Source: Vogesella alkaliphila
Lineage (GTDB): Bacteria; Pseudomonadota; Gammaproteobacteria; Burkholderiales; Chromobacteriaceae
DNA length: 64,000 nucleotides
Reading direction: 5' to 3'
Assembly (NCBI RefSeq): GCF_014652475.1
Contig: NZ_BMYW01000005.1
Coordinates: 194,692 to 258,691, forward strand
Both the position numbers and the translations under genes were made by a program. The notes beneath the pieces were generated by a model. It worked only from the letters and a program-made list of their open reading frames with translations. It did not search any database and was not told the origin of the DNA. Position 1 is the stretch's first letter; the number at the start of each line of letters is the position of its first letter. Positions 11,590-21,760 of the stretch are shown here, piece by piece.

Positions 11590-12711
11590 TCAGTGGGATA
11601 GGGTAAAGCCGGCAAAGCTTTCGCCGTCGTCCGGCTTGCTGTCTTCCGGCTTGCTGTTGTCGTGGTTGATCAGCCAGTACAGGTTGGTCGGCGAGTCGGC
11701 GTTGTGCAACGCTTCCTCCAGCGAGATCAGGCCGTCCTTGTACAGGCGGAACAGCGACTGTTCGAAGGTCTGCGCGCCCTCGGTCATGCTGGCCTCGATC
11801 GCCTCCTTGATCTTGTCGATCTCGCCGTTGCGGATCAGGTCGGCGATGTGCGAGGTGTTGATCAGCACCTCCAGCGCCGGGCGGCGCTTGCCGTCAGTGG
11901 CGGGGATCAGGCGTTGCGAGATCACCGCCTTCAACGCGGCCGACAGGTCCATCAGCAGCGCGCTGCGGTTTTCCAGCGGGAAGAAGCTGATGATGCGGTT
12001 CAGCGCGTGGTAGCTGTTGTTGCCGTGCAGGGTAGAGATGCACAGGTGGCCCGATTGTGCGTAGTTGATGGCGTGGGTCAGCGTTTCGGCGTCGCGGATC
12101 TCGCCGATCATCAGCACGTCCGGCGCCTCGCGCATCGCGCTTTTCAGTGCGTTCTGGTAGCTGTGGGTATCGACGCCGATTTCGCGCTGGTTCACCAGCG
12201 AGCGCTTGTGCTCGAAGATGAATTCGATCGGGTCTTCCACCGTCAGGATGTGGCCGGTCTGTGTCTGGTTACGCTGTTCGATCATCGCCGCCACCGTCGA
12301 ACTCTTGCCGGAGCCGGTGGCGCCGACGACAAAGATCAGGCCGCGCTTGAGCGAGGTCAGCTCCTTCAGCGTTTCCGGCAGGTTGAGTTGGCCCAGCGAC
12401 GGAATCTTGGGCGCGATGTAACGGATGACGATGCCGATGCTGCCGCGCTGACGGAAGATGTTGACGCGGTAGTTGCCCAGCTCGTCCACCGCGGTGCCGA
12501 AGTTCATCTCCAGCTCGCGTTCGAACTCCTCGATCTGTTCCGGACTCATCAGGCTGTGGGCGAGGCGTTGCACGTTTTCCGCGCTCAGCGGCTTGTCGTT
12601 GACCGGCAGGGTGTGGCCGTCGATCTTGATTTGCGGTGGGGCGCCGCAGCTGAAAAACAGGTCGCTGGCCTTCTTGTCGGCCATCAGCTTCAGGAACGGG
12701 AGCATGAGCAT
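11590..12711 (-). CDS. pilU: Type IV pilus retraction ATPase PilU (PilT paralogue)
   Basis: 373 residues. N-terminal PAS-like region (LMADKKASDLFFSCGAPPQIKIDG), then the secretion ATPase core with Walker A VVGATGSGKSST (about 129-139), Asp box ILTVEDPIEF, Walker B VLMIGEIRDAETL, and His box STLHGNNSYHALNR. The C-terminal acidic extension matches PilU rather than PilT. PilU is a PilT-dependent retraction ATPase at the inner-membrane base of the type IV pilus. Type IV pili also pull in DNA during competence, which is relevant to the dispersed motif. It heads a pilU/ArsC-like/dapE transcription unit. Confidence 0.85.
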   Translation of the reverse strand: MLMLPFLKLMADKKASDLFFSCGAPPQIKIDGHTLPVNDKPLSAENVQRLAHSLMSPEQIEEFERELEMNFGTAVDELGNYRVNIFRQRGSIGIVIRYIAPKIPSLGQLNLPETLKELTSLKRGLIFVVGATGSGKSSTVAAMIEQRNQTQTGHILTVEDPIEFIFEHKRSLVNQREIGVDTHSYQNALKSAMREAPDVLMIGEIRDAETLTHAINYAQSGHLCISTLHGNNSYHALNRIISFFPLENRSALLMDLSAALKAVISQRLIPATDGKRRPALEVLINTSHIADLIRNGEIDKIKEAIEASMTEGAQTFEQSLFRLYKDGLISLEEALHNADSPTNLYWLINHDNSKPEDSKPDDGESFAGFTLSH

Positions 12712-12792
12712 GGTTGCGGGTTGCCTTGTTGGTCGCCTCGGGTGGCGCTAGTCTAGCCCGAATGGTAGCCGGCTGTAGAGAGTCCGGCCATG

Positions 12793-12815
12793 AAAAAACC
12801 CGCCTGGCGACGGGT
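12793..12815 (-). terminator. Terminator of the fadD-type ligase gene
   Basis: Read on the minus strand: CCCGTCGCCAGGCGGG followed by TTTTTT, 24 bases after the ligase stop codon. Confidence 0.7.
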
Positions 12816-12838
12816 TGGTGGTTGTGGGCGCGAAGGCG

Positions 12839-14497
12839 TCAGGCGCGCAGCGCGCGGCGCAGGATCTTGCCGACGTTGGTTTTCGGCAGCTCGTTGCGGA
12901 ACTCGACCGCCTTGGGCACCTTGTAGCCGGTCAGGTTGGTCTTGCAGTGCTCGATGATGTCCTTCTCGTTCAGGCTCATGTCCTTGCGCACCACGAAGAC
13001 CTTGACCACCTCGCCGGACTTGTCGTCGGGGACGCCGACGCAGGCCACTTCCAGCACTCCCGGGTGCATGGCCACCACGTCCTCGATCTCGTTCGGATAC
13101 ACGTTGAAGCCGGACACCAGAATCATGTCCTTCTTGCGGTCGACCAGCTTCACGAAGCCGTCGTCGGTGATCACGGCGACGTCACCGGTGGCGAGATAGC
13201 CCTGGCTGTCGATGACCTTGGCGGTCTCGTCCGGGCGGTTCCAGTAGCCTTTCATCACCTGCGGGCCGCGGATGCACAGCTCGCCGGCCTCGCCGCGCGC
13301 CACCGGCTTGCCGTCGTTGTCACGCAGCTCGATCTCGGTGGACGGCACCGGCACGCCGATGGTGCCGTTGTATTCCTTCAGGTCCAGCGGGTTGATGCAG
13401 GCGGCGGGGCTGGTCTCGGTCAGGCCGTAGGCTTCGATCAGCGGCGTGCCGGTGACCTGTTTCCACTTTTCCGCCACCGCCTTCTGCACTGCCATGCCGC
13501 CGCCCAGCGCCAGGCGCCAGGTGGAGAAGTCGACGCTCTTGAACTCCGGGTGGTTCAGCAGCGCGTTGAACAGGGTGTTGACCCCCGTCATCGCGGTGAC
13601 CTTGTACTTCTTCAGCTCCTTGATGAAGCCGGGGATGTCGCGCGGGTTGGTGATCAGCACGTTGAGGGCGCCCAGCTCGGTGAATACCATCAGGTTCGCG
13701 GTCAGCGAGAAGATGTGATACAGCGGCAGGGCGGTGATGATGATTTCCTGGCCCTCGCGGACAACCGGTTTCACCCATTCGCCGGCCTGCAGCATGTTGG
13801 CGACGATGTTCTTGTGCAGCAGCATCGCGCCCTTGGCGACGCCGGTGGTGCCGCCGGTGTACTGCAGGAAGGCGATGTCGTCGTGGCCGAGGGTGACCTT
13901 GCGCAGCGGCTGCTTGCTGCCCAGTGTCAGCGTGTCGTTGAAGCGGGTGTGGCCCGGCAAGTGCCACGGCGGCACCATCTTCTTGATCTTGCGTACTACG
14001 AAATTGACGATCAGCGACTTGGGGAAACCGAGCATGTCGCCGATGGCTGCCACCACCACGTTATTGACCGGCGTGCGCGCAATCACGTCCTCCAGTACGC
14101 CGGCGAAATTCTCCAGAATGACGATGGTATCGACGCCGGCATCCTTGAGCTGGTGTTCCAGTTCGCGCGGGGTGTACAACGGGTTGACGTTGACCACGGT
14201 GCAGCCGGCGCGCAGGATGCCAAACACCGCCACCGGATACTGCAGCAGGTTGGGCATCATGATGGCGACGCGGGCACCCTTGGCCAGCTGCAAGGTGTTT
14301 TGCAGGTAGGAGGCAAAATTGGCCGACAGGGTGTCCAGTTCGCCGTAGCTCAAGATCTTGTCCATGCACGCCATGGCCGGGCGGTCGCGGAATTTGTTGA
14401 CGCTGCGCTCAAAAACCTCGACGACCGACTGGAATTCGTTGATGTCGATCTCGTGGGCTACACCGGCTTGGTAGTTTTTTAGCCAGATTTTTTCCAT
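12839..14497 (-). CDS. fadD: Long-chain fatty acid-CoA ligase
   Basis: 552 residues. AMP-binding motif FLQYTGGTTGVAKGAMLLH, YGLTETSPAACIN, and the A8/A10 motifs (TGDVAVITDDGFVKLVDRKKDMILVSGFNVYPNEIE; PKTNVGKILRRALR). The N-terminus MEKIWLKNYQAGVAHEIDI aligns with FadD, supporting the start at 14497 rather than upstream ATGs at 14515 and 14590. It activates long-chain fatty acids to acyl-CoA at the inner membrane for beta-oxidation or lipid synthesis. It is monocistronic and divergent from rimP. Three other AMP-forming ligases occur in this window, so substrate ranges probably differ. Confidence 0.9.
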   Translation of the reverse strand: MEKIWLKNYQAGVAHEIDINEFQSVVEVFERSVNKFRDRPAMACMDKILSYGELDTLSANFASYLQNTLQLAKGARVAIMMPNLLQYPVAVFGILRAGCTVVNVNPLYTPRELEHQLKDAGVDTIVILENFAGVLEDVIARTPVNNVVVAAIGDMLGFPKSLIVNFVVRKIKKMVPPWHLPGHTRFNDTLTLGSKQPLRKVTLGHDDIAFLQYTGGTTGVAKGAMLLHKNIVANMLQAGEWVKPVVREGQEIIITALPLYHIFSLTANLMVFTELGALNVLITNPRDIPGFIKELKKYKVTAMTGVNTLFNALLNHPEFKSVDFSTWRLALGGGMAVQKAVAEKWKQVTGTPLIEAYGLTETSPAACINPLDLKEYNGTIGVPVPSTEIELRDNDGKPVARGEAGELCIRGPQVMKGYWNRPDETAKVIDSQGYLATGDVAVITDDGFVKLVDRKKDMILVSGFNVYPNEIEDVVAMHPGVLEVACVGVPDDKSGEVVKVFVVRKDMSLNEKDIIEHCKTNLTGYKVPKAVEFRNELPKTNVGKILRRALRA

Positions 14498-14686
14498 AAC
14501 GTGTGGCTTCTCCATCGTGCTGTTTATGCGATGCCGCTGCCGAGCCCCTCGGTGCGGTGTGTTGTATCTATCTTTTTTAGCATTATCCAAAGCTGCATTC
14601 CAAACGACCGTTCGGAATCATTGCAAATGTACAGGATGTCACCGCCAGTGCAAAGCGCGGGCTCCGGCGGGCACTTGGTGCATTGG

Positions 14687-14715
14687 TTTTCATCTGTCGT
14701 GAAATCAGGTATAAT
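14687..14715 (+). promoter_or_regulatory. Predicted promoter of the rimP-nusA-infB operon
   Basis: Consensus TATAAT at 14710-14715 with TTTTCA at 14687-14692 (spacer 17). It is the only good -10 hexamer in the 270-base fadD-rimP gap, which otherwise holds no gene. Confidence 0.6.
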
Positions 14716-14730
14716 CGCGCCATTTTAAGG

Positions 14731-14752
14731 GATGGGCGGTTCGCCCATTTTT
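14731..14752 (+). terminator. Terminator-like hairpin in the rimP leader (possible attenuator)
   Basis: ATGGGCG-GTT-CGCCCAT followed by TTTTTC, about 10-15 bases after the expected transcription start and just before the rimP start. Leader terminators upstream of rimP have been reported in other proteobacteria. Regulation here is an inference. Confidence 0.55.
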
Positions 14753-14767
14753 CATTTCTGGAATCGA

Positions 14768-15202
14768 ATGCCCATGGATGTACGTTTGCTGCTTGAGAAT
14801 ACGCTGCCCGGTCTGGGGTATGAACTGGTTGATTTTGAATTGACCCCCGGTGGTGGTTTCCGCGTGTTCATCGACAAGCCGGGCGGCATTACGGTCGAGG
14901 ATTGTGTCAGCACCAGTAACCACCTGACGCGCCTGTTCATGGTTGAAAACATCGACTATGACCGACTGGAAGTGTCCTCGCCGGGCCTTGATCGCCCCTT
15001 GAAGAAGGAGGCGGATTATGTGCGCTTCCAGGGGAGCCTGGCCAAGGTAAGAACCCGTTTGCCGGTCGAGCAGCAGAAGCGTTTCATGGGTCGTATCGCG
15101 GGCATCCAGGACAGCGTCTTGCAGCTTCAGCTCGAAGATGGTCGCACTGTGGCCATTCCCCTGTCCAATATCGACAAAGCCAGGCTGGAGCCTGAGTTCT
15201 GA
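14768..15202 (+). CDS. rimP: Ribosome maturation factor RimP
   Basis: 144 residues from the ATG at 14768 ([11 protein letters not shown]); an alternative ATG is two codons later at 14774. Family features are [31 protein letters not shown], the [15 protein letters not shown] signature, and the C-terminal SH3-like [17 protein letters not shown]. RimP assists 30S subunit maturation. It is the first gene of the classic rimP-nusA-infB order, 54 bases before nusA. Confidence 0.95.
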   Translation: MPMDVRLLLENTLPGLGYELVDFELTPGGGFRVFIDKPGGITVEDCVSTSNHLTRLFMVENIDYDRLEVSSPGLDRPLKKEADYVRFQGSLAKVRTRLPVEQQKRFMGRIAGIQDSVLQLQLEDGRTVAIPLSNIDKARLEPEF

Positions 15203-15256
15203 TCGGGCAGGATGTTGGCCGCGTATATAAGGTAAAGAAGAAATTCGGAGGGTTGG

Positions 15257-16735
15257 ATGAGTCGTGAAATCTTGTTGCTGGTGGATGCACTGGCAAGTGA
15301 AAAGAACGTCAGCCGTGAAGTGGTATTCGGTGCGCTGGAACTGGCCCTGGCCTCGGCGACCAAGAAGAAGTTCAATGAAGATGAGCTGGATATCCGTGTC
15401 GAGATCGATCGCCACACCGGTCAGTACCATACTTTCCGTCGCTGGACCGTGGTCGATGCCGAGGCGCTGGAATTCGAAGACCGCGAACTGAGCCTGGAAG
15501 AGGCGCGCGAGCGTGATCCCGCCGCCGAGCTGCACGGCGTGATCGAAGAGCCGATGGAAGCGGTCGAATTCGGCCGTATCGGCGCCCAGGCCGCCAAGCA
15601 GGTCATCCTGCAGAAAATCCGTGACGCCGAGCGCGAGCAGCTGCTGAACGAGTTCCTGCAGCGCCGCGAGAGCATCGTGGTCGGTACCATCAAGCGTATC
15701 GAGCGCGGCAATGCCATCGTCGAGTGCGGTCGTCTGGAAGCGGTGCTGCCGCGTGACCAGATGATCCCGAAGGAAAACCTGCGTGTCGGTGACCGCGTCA
15801 AGGCCTACCTGATGCGTGTTGACCGCCAGGGTCGTGGCCCGCAGCTGATCCTGTCGCGTACCGCTCGCGAATTCCTGGTTCAGCTGTTCGAGCTGGAAGT
15901 ACCGGAAATCGAGGAAGGCACGCTGGAGATCAAGGAAGCCGCACGGGACCCGGGCCTGCGCGCCAAGATGGCGGTGAAATCCAACGATGCGCGTCTTGAC
16001 CCGCAGGGTACCTGCATCGGCATGCGCGGTTCGCGCGTGCAGGCGGTGACCCAGGAACTGGCGGGCGAGCGCATCGACATCGTGCTGTGGTCGCCGGACC
16101 CGGCCCAGTTCGTCATCAACGCGCTGTCGCCTGCCGAAGTCAATCGCATCATGATCGACGAAGACAACCACAATATGGACGTGGTGGTCGAGGAAGAACA
16201 GCTGGCGCTGGCCATCGGTCGTAGCGGTCAGAACGTGAAGCTGGCTGCCGAACTGACCGGCTGGGGTCTGAACATCCTGACCGTGGCCGAAGCGGAAGAA
16301 AAGCATCTGGAAGAAGATGCCAAGTTGCGTGAACACTTCATTCAGCACCTCGGTGTCGATGAAGACATGGCCAACCTGCTGGTGCAGGAAGGCTTTGCTA
16401 CGCTGGAAGAAGTGGCGTATGTGCCAGTGGCGGAAATGCTGGAAATCGAAGGTTTCGACGATGCGCTGGTGAACGAGCTGCGCAGCCGGGCCCGCGATGC
16501 CATCCTGACCCTGGCCATTGCCTCGGAAGAAAAAGTGGAAGAAGTGGCCGACGAGCTCAAGGATCTGGAAGGTATGGATGCCGAGCTCTTGCGCAAGCTG
16601 GCCGAAAACGGCGTGACTAACCGTGACGACCTGGCCGATCTCGCCGTTGACGATCTGGTCGACATGACCGGCATGGAGTCCGAGGCTGCCCGCGCCTTGA
16701 TTATGAAGGCTCGTGAGCACTGGTTTGACCAGTAA
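15257..16735 (+). CDS. nusA: Transcription termination/antitermination protein NusA
   Basis: 492 residues, full proteobacterial length. N-terminal RNA polymerase-binding domain ([28 protein letters not shown]), S1 domain around 135-200, KH1/KH2 ([36 protein letters not shown]), and two C-terminal acidic repeats that bind alpha-CTD and lambda-N-type factors. It modulates pausing, intrinsic termination and antitermination. Strong Shine-Dalgarno CGGAGGG 6 bases upstream. Confidence 0.97.
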   Translation: MSREILLLVDALASEKNVSREVVFGALELALASATKKKFNEDELDIRVEIDRHTGQYHTFRRWTVVDAEALEFEDRELSLEEARERDPAAELHGVIEEPMEAVEFGRIGAQAAKQVILQKIRDAEREQLLNEFLQRRESIVVGTIKRIERGNAIVECGRLEAVLPRDQMIPKENLRVGDRVKAYLMRVDRQGRGPQLILSRTAREFLVQLFELEVPEIEEGTLEIKEAARDPGLRAKMAVKSNDARLDPQGTCIGMRGSRVQAVTQELAGERIDIVLWSPDPAQFVINALSPAEVNRIMIDEDNHNMDVVVEEEQLALAIGRSGQNVKLAAELTGWGLNILTVAEAEEKHLEEDAKLREHFIQHLGVDEDMANLLVQEGFATLEEVAYVPVAEMLEIEGFDDALVNELRSRARDAILTLAIASEEKVEEVADELKDLEGMDAELLRKLAENGVTNRDDLADLAVDDLVDMTGMESEAARALIMKAREHWFDQ

Positions 16736-16771
16736 GGCCCGGAACGATTGCTAGAGGAATTAGGAATACGC

Positions 16772-19699
16772 ATGGTTTTGACAAATATTAAGCAGTTTGC
16801 CAGTGAGCTTGGCCTTTCTCCCGAAAGGCTCGTTGAGCAGTTGAACAAGGCCGGTGTCGCCAAGCGCGGTCTGGAAGAAACCCTGACCGAAGGCGACAAG
16901 AAGCGTTTGCTGGACTTCCTGAAAACGTCGCACGGTGCCCGCGACGCGAACCAGGTGACCCTGACCCGCAAGCAGACTTCCGAGGTGCAGAGCGCAACGG
17001 GCAGTACGGTGAAGGTGGAAACCCGCAAGAAGCGCGTGTTCGTGCGTCCGGAAGACGAAGCGCCGAAGACTGTCGCTGCACCAGTTGCGGCAGAGCCGGC
17101 AGTGGTTGCCGCTCCGGTAACGGAAGCCAAGCCCGAGCCTGTCGTCGTTGCCGAGCCAGCCAAGGTGGAAGCCGCTAAGCCGGTGGAAGCCAAGCCTGCT
17201 GCAGCCAAGGCGGAAAAATCTGCCGAGAAGGCACCGGAAACCAAGGTGGAGGCCAAGCCTGCCGCTGTGGAAACTCCGGCCGCACCGGTGAAACAACCGA
17301 CACTCAGCCGTCCGGCCTCGATCCTGTCCGACGCCGAGCTGGCCTCCCGCGCCGCGGAAGAGGCTCGCCAGGCCGAATTCCGTGCTCGCCAGCAAGCGTT
17401 GATGCGTGAAAAGCAGGAACGTGAAGCCCGTCGTACCGCTGCCCGCCTGGAAGCCGCAGCGCCGGCCGCTAAGCCGGCACCGGTGGAAGCCAAGCCTGCT
17501 GCGCGTACCGAAGACATGCCGCGTTCGGCCAAGCCGACCCAGCCACGCATGCAGCCTGCTGCTGCCGGCGGTCGTGACGGCGCCCGTACCGACGGTGCCC
17601 GTCCGCAAGGCGGCCAGCGTCCTGCCGGTGCGACCGGTCAGCGTCCGGGCCAGGGTGGTGCAGGTCGTCCTGCCGGCGCGGGTGCCCGTCCGGCAGCCGG
17701 TGCAGCCCCTTCGCGTCCGGCTCCGGCTGGCGCACCCGCCGCCGCTCCGGCGCCGGCAGGCGATGCCCGTCGCGGTCCGGCGAAAAAAGGTGGTGCCGGT
17801 GGTCGTGACTGGAACGACGGCAAAAAAGGCAAAGGCCTGAAGACCCGCGGTGGCGATGCCAGCAATGACTGGAAGAGCCGCAAGGGTGGCAAGCACAAGA
17901 ATGGCAACAACGCCCATGCTTTCCAGGCGCCGACCGAGCCTATCGTGCACGAAGTGCTGGTGCCGGAAACCATCACCGTTGGGGACCTCGCTCACAAGAT
18001 GGCAGTCAAGGCTGCCGAAGTGATCAAGGTGCTGATGAAGATGGGCATGATGGTGACCATCAACCAGGTGCTGGACCAGGAAACCGCGCTGATCATCGTG
18101 GAAGAAATGGGCCACGTCGGCAAGGCCGCCCAGGCGGACGATCCGGAAGCGTACCTGGACAAGGATGAAGTGGCCGAAGCCGCCGAGGCGCTGCCGCGTC
18201 CGCCGGTAGTGACCGTGATGGGTCACGTCGACCACGGTAAGACCTCCTTGCTCGACTACATCCGTCGCGCCAAGGTGGCGTCCGGCGAAGCCGGTGGCAT
18301 TACCCAGCACATCGGTGCCTACCACGTGGAAACTCCGCGCGGCGTGGTGACCTTCCTCGATACCCCGGGTCACGAAGCGTTTACCGCGATGCGTGCCCGT
18401 GGTGCCAAGGCGACCGACATCGTGATTCTGGTGGTGGCTGCCGACGACGGCGTGATGCCGCAAACGATTGAAGCGATCCACCATGCCAAAGCGGCCGGTG
18501 TGCCGATCGTGGTGGCCGTGAACAAGATCGACAAGCCTGAGGCCAACGTCGAGCGGCTGCGCCAGGAACTGGTTGCCCACGAAGTGGTGCCGGAAGACTG
18601 GGGTGGCGACACCATGTTTGTCGAAGTGTCGGCAAAAACCGGTCAGGGCATCGACTCGCTGCTGGAAAGCATCCTGCTGCAGGCCGAAGTGCTGGAATTG
18701 ACCTCGCCGGTCAATGCGCCGGCCAAGGGTGTGATCGTCGAAGCGCGTCTGGACAAGGGCCGCGGCCCGGTGTCCACGCTGCTGGTGCAGTCCGGTACCC
18801 TGAAGAAGGGCGACGTGATTCTGGCCGGTACCGCCTTCGGTCGCGTTCGCGCCATGATCGACGAGAATGGCAAGCAGATCGACGAAGCCGGTCCATCGAT
18901 TCCGGTGGAGATCCTGGGTCTGTCCGACGTGCCCTCCGCTGGTGAAGACGCGATGGTGCTGACCGACGAACGCAAGGCGCGTGAAATTGCGTTGTTCCGT
19001 GCCGGCAAGTACCGTGACGTACGCTTGGCCAAGCAGCAAGCTGCCAAGCTGGAAAACATGTTTGCCCAGATGGCGGAAGGCGAAGTGCAGAGCATGTCGC
19101 TGATCATCAAGGCCGACGTGCAGGGTTCCTACGAAGCGCTGGCGCACAGCCTGCAGAAACTGTCGACCGACGAAGTGCGCGTCAACATCCTGCACTCCGG
19201 CGTGGGCGGCATTTCCGAATCCGACATCAACCTGGCGATTGCGTCCAAGGCCATCGTGGTGGGCTTCAACGCCCGCGCCGATGCTGCCGCGCGCAAGCTG
19301 GCGGAGAGCGAAGGCGTCGAAATCCGTTACTACAACATCATTTACGATGTGGTGGACGACGTGAAGGCGGCCATGTCCGGCATGCTGGCTCCGGAGAAGA
19401 AGGAGCAGATCCTGGGTACAGTCGAGATCCGTCAGGTTATCTCGGTGTCCAAGGTAGGCAACATCGCCGGTTGTATGGTGACCGACGGCATCATCAAGCG
19501 CTCTGCTCACGTCCGTCTGATTCGTCACAACGTGGTGGTGCATACCGGCGAACTCGACTCGCTCAAGCGCTTCAAGGACGACGTTAAGGAAGTGCGCCAG
19601 GGTTACGAATGTGGCCTGATGCTGAAGAACTTCAACGACATCCAGGAAGGCGATCAGCTGGAAGTATTCGAAATCGTCGAAGTGGCGCGTACACTGTAA
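16772..19699 (+). CDS. infB: Translation initiation factor IF-2
   Basis: 975 residues starting [16 protein letters not shown] at 16772, preceded by AGGAATACGC. An upstream in-frame ATG at 16748 has no support. N-terminal IF2N motif, then a long low-complexity Ala/Pro/Lys/Arg-rich segment (about 95-385). A second IF2N follows, then the GTPase domain with GHVDHGKTS (from about 484), DTPGHEAF and NKID, and the C-terminal fMet-tRNA-binding domains. It directs initiator tRNA to the P site. The codon bias looks that of a highly expressed gene. A terminator and a palindromic repeat follow it, which is unusual because rbfA is normally co-transcribed. Confidence 0.97.
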   Translation: MVLTNIKQFASELGLSPERLVEQLNKAGVAKRGLEETLTEGDKKRLLDFLKTSHGARDANQVTLTRKQTSEVQSATGSTVKVETRKKRVFVRPEDEAPKTVAAPVAAEPAVVAAPVTEAKPEPVVVAEPAKVEAAKPVEAKPAAAKAEKSAEKAPETKVEAKPAAVETPAAPVKQPTLSRPASILSDAELASRAAEEARQAEFRARQQALMREKQEREARRTAARLEAAAPAAKPAPVEAKPAARTEDMPRSAKPTQPRMQPAAAGGRDGARTDGARPQGGQRPAGATGQRPGQGGAGRPAGAGARPAAGAAPSRPAPAGAPAAAPAPAGDARRGPAKKGGAGGRDWNDGKKGKGLKTRGGDASNDWKSRKGGKHKNGNNAHAFQAPTEPIVHEVLVPETITVGDLAHKMAVKAAEVIKVLMKMGMMVTINQVLDQETALIIVEEMGHVGKAAQADDPEAYLDKDEVAEAAEALPRPPVVTVMGHVDHGKTSLLDYIRRAKVASGEAGGITQHIGAYHVETPRGVVTFLDTPGHEAFTAMRARGAKATDIVILVVAADDGVMPQTIEAIHHAKAAGVPIVVAVNKIDKPEANVERLRQELVAHEVVPEDWGGDTMFVEVSAKTGQGIDSLLESILLQAEVLELTSPVNAPAKGVIVEARLDKGRGPVSTLLVQSGTLKKGDVILAGTAFGRVRAMIDENGKQIDEAGPSIPVEILGLSDVPSAGEDAMVLTDERKAREIALFRAGKYRDVRLAKQQAAKLENMFAQMAEGEVQSMSLIIKADVQGSYEALAHSLQKLSTDEVRVNILHSGVGGISESDINLAIASKAIVVGFNARADAAARKLAESEGVEIRYYNIIYDVVDDVKAAMSGMLAPEKKEQILGTVEIRQVISVSKVGNIAGCMVTDGIIKRSAHVRLIRHNVVVHTGELDSLKRFKDDVKEVRQGYECGLMLKNFNDIQEGDQLEVFEIVEVARTL

Positions 19700-19712
19700 G
19701 ACGGTGGTTAGG

Positions 19713-19758
19713 GGCGGGAGCAAGGTTGGCCGCAAGGCCGGCCTTGCCCCGCCTTTTT
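19713..19758 (+). terminator. Terminator after infB, with the dispersed motif inside the stem
   Basis: GGCGGGAGCAAGG (19713-19725) pairs with CCTTGCCCCGCC (19742-19753) with one bulged A. Inside, GGCC-GCAA-GGCC forms a second stem capped by a GNRA-type loop, and TTTTT follows. The inner part is the motif copy AAGGTTGGCCGCAA at 19722-19735. Confidence 0.75.
19722..19735 (+). repeat. Dispersed uptake-like motif within the infB terminator
   Basis: Exact AAGGTTGGCCGCAA; its GGCCGCAA half supplies the tip of the terminator hairpin. Confidence 0.85.
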
Positions 19759-19770
19759 GAGTTTTATCTG

Positions 19771-19858
19771 CCACGAAACCCACGAAAAAACACGAACAGC
19801 TTGCCGTGGCTTGTCCGCAAGGGCGCAACGGCTTCGTGTCCTTTCGTGGTATTCGTGG
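19771..19858. repeat. Palindromic intergenic repeat, copy A (CCACGAA family)
   Basis: Two 26-base arms, 19771-19796 and 19833-19858, are imperfect inverted repeats (CCACGAAACCCACGAA... / ...TTTCGTGGTATTCGTGG) around a 36-base centre. Related copies B, C and D lie at 52636, 53534 and 55275. Confidence 0.75.
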
Positions 19859-19878
19859 CCCAATAGGTGTTTGCAATC

Positions 19879-20331
19879 ATGGCCAAAGCCAAAAAAGGTT
19901 TCTCCCGCTCGGACCGCATCGCCGAGCAAATCCAGCGCGAGCTGGCCGAGCTGATCCGCAAGGGGCTGAAGGATCCGCGCGTCGGTTGGGTTACCATCAC
20001 CGCGGTGGAAGTGACCCGCGACTACTCCCACGCCAAGGTGTTCTACACGGTGATGGAAGAGGGTAAGCGCGAGATCACCCAGGAAGCGCTGGAAAGCGCT
20101 GCCGGCTACCTGCGCAACGGCATCGGCAAGGTGCTGCAGATTTTCACCACGCCGCAGCTGCACTTCATTTATGACGACTCCATCGAGCGCGGCGTGTACA
20201 TGAGCCGCCTGATCGATGAGGTCAACGGCACGGCGGTGACGGTGGCCCAGGATGCCGGCAGCGACGCGGACGAAGCCGAGGACGACGAGCCGGTTGACGG
20301 CGCGGACGACGAGGCTGGCGACAAGGCATGA
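19879..20331 (+). CDS. rbfA: Ribosome-binding factor A
   Basis: 150 residues. The KH-like core (RSDRIAEQIQRELAELIRKGLKDPRVGWVTITAVEVTRDYSHAKVFYTV) and the LRNGIGKVLQIFTTPQLHFIYDDSIERGVYMSRLIDEV block are diagnostic. A roughly 30-residue acidic tail (DADEAEDDEPVDGADDEAGD) extends beyond the usual end. It binds 30S precursors and is needed for 16S 5'-end maturation and cold adaptation. The start at 19879 (MAKAKKGFSRS) fits the family. Its stop overlaps the truB start (ATGA). Confidence 0.95.
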   Translation: MAKAKKGFSRSDRIAEQIQRELAELIRKGLKDPRVGWVTITAVEVTRDYSHAKVFYTVMEEGKREITQEALESAAGYLRNGIGKVLQIFTTPQLHFIYDDSIERGVYMSRLIDEVNGTAVTVAQDAGSDADEAEDDEPVDGADDEAGDKA

Positions 20332-21251
20332 GCGCACCACGTCGGGTGAAACTGCCGATCAACGGCGTGCTGCTGCTGGACAAGCCTTACGACGTCAGCT
20401 CCAACGGTGCCCTGCAGAAGGCGCGCTGGCTGTACAGCGCGGCCAAGGCCGGGCATACCGGCGTGCTCGATCCGCTGGCGACCGGCCTGCTGCCGGTGTG
20501 CTTCGGCGAGGCGACCAAGTTCTCGTCCTATCTGCTGGATGCCGACAAGGGCTACCGCGCCACCGTCAAGTTCGGCCAGGTCACCACCACCGGTGACATC
20601 GAGGGCGAGGTGGTTATCGAGCGGCCGGTGGCGTTTGACCGCGCGACGCTGGAGCAAACGTTGGCCGCATTCTGCGGCGTGATCACCCAGGTGCCGCCGA
20701 TGTATTCGGCGCTGAAATTCCAGGGGCGGCCGCTGTACGAGTATGCGCGCGAGGGCATCGAGATCGAGCGTGCCGGGCGCGAGGTCACCATCCATGAGAT
20801 CAAGTTGCTGTCGTTTGACGGCGTCGATACCGCGGTGATCGAGGTGCTGTGCAGCAAGGGTACCTATATCCGCACCCTGGCACAGGACGTGGGCGAGCGT
20901 CTCGGTTGCGGCGCGCACCTCACCGGCTTGCGCCGCACCACCACCGGCGGCTTCCGGCTGGAGGAGGCGCATACACTGGAGGCGATCGAAGCCTTGCCGC
21001 GCGAGGCGCGCGACGGCCTGCTGCTGCCGGTCGATATCCTGGTGTCGCATTTCCCCGAGCAAACGTTGGCCGCAGAAGACGCGCGCCGCTTTTGTCACGG
21101 CCAGGCCGTGCGCGGTGCCGAAAACTGTGCGACAATGCAGCGCTTTCGTGTTTACCACGCGCAAACACGCGAGTTTCTCGGACTGGCGGAGGCAACGGAA
21201 GACGGTTTGCTTCAACCGGTGCGGGTGATGGTTGCTCCGGCAACCGAATAG
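20328..21251 (+). CDS. truB: tRNA pseudouridine-55 synthase
   Basis: 307 residues. Catalytic motif AGHTGVLDPLATGLLPVC with nucleophile Asp48, KGYRATVKFGQVTTTGD, the VPPMYSALKFQGRPLYEYAREG segment and the C-terminal PUA-like part. It makes pseudouridine 55 in the T-loop of tRNAs. It is coupled to rbfA by a 4-base overlap. Two C-variant copies of the dispersed motif (AACGTTGGCCGCA) sit in frame at 20657-20669 and 21062-21074, both coding QTLAA. Confidence 0.96.
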   Translation: MSAPRRVKLPINGVLLLDKPYDVSSNGALQKARWLYSAAKAGHTGVLDPLATGLLPVCFGEATKFSSYLLDADKGYRATVKFGQVTTTGDIEGEVVIERPVAFDRATLEQTLAAFCGVITQVPPMYSALKFQGRPLYEYAREGIEIERAGREVTIHEIKLLSFDGVDTAVIEVLCSKGTYIRTLAQDVGERLGCGAHLTGLRRTTTGGFRLEEAHTLEAIEALPREARDGLLLPVDILVSHFPEQTLAAEDARRFCHGQAVRGAENCATMQRFRVYHAQTREFLGLAEATEDGLLQPVRVMVAPATE

Positions 21252-21326
21252 TGAAGTGTGGATGGGTTTCGGCTCGCTACACTTGTCGGGTGGCAACACC
21301 CTAAACCGATATCGGAGTTTATTATT

Positions 21327-21596
21327 ATGGCAATGACCGCCGCTCAAAAAGCACAGATCGTTAAAGATTTCCAGCGCCAGGAAGGCGACACCGGTTCTAC
21401 CGAAGTTCAGGTAGCCCTGCTGACCGCTCGTATCAACGATCTGACCCCGCACTTCAAAGCGAACACCAAGGATCATCACAGCCGTCGCGGCCTGCTGAAA
21501 CTGGTTAGCTCCCGTCGTCGCCTGCTTGACTACCTCAAGCGCACCGACGTCGCTGGCTACCGCGCTCTGATCGCTCGTCTGGGTCTGCGTAAGTAA
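21327..21596 (+). CDS. rpsO: 30S ribosomal protein S15
   Basis: 89 residues, exact family length; [36 protein letters not shown] and [22 protein letters not shown] are the S15 RNA-binding surfaces. The start at 21327 follows CGGAG at 9 bases. Reading frames that extend upstream are not homologous. It is followed by a strong terminator and then pnp, the usual rpsO-pnp order. In E. coli S15 autoregulates through its leader; no matching structure is evident to me here. Confidence 0.97.
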   Translation: MAMTAAQKAQIVKDFQRQEGDTGSTEVQVALLTARINDLTPHFKANTKDHHSRRGLLKLVSSRRRLLDYLKRTDVAGYRALIARLGLRK

Positions 21597-21610
21597 TCGG
21601 TTTAAATTCG

Positions 21611-21640
21611 GAAAAGTCGCAGCCTGTCTGCGACTTTTTC
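21611..21640 (+). terminator. rpsO terminator
   Basis: GAAAAGTCGCAG-CCTGT-CTGCGACTTTTTC, 14 bases after the rpsO stop. Confidence 0.9.
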
Positions 21641-21760
21641 GTTTCTGCAGTATCTTATTGAGTCAACGGGGGGAGCCTCTAGGAATCGGTATCGGTTACG
21701 GTGTTGATTGCTAGGGGTTCCCGTTGCAAGTTCTATTCCTTAAATCAAAGGAAACCTCAC

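Noticed and set aside
16760-19876. A 1038-codon open frame antisense to infB, and similar long antisense frames over alaS, dnaX and pnp
   Set aside because: They mirror high-GC codon periodicity of the true genes, have His/Gln/Arg-rich nonsense translations and no ribosome-binding sites or homology.
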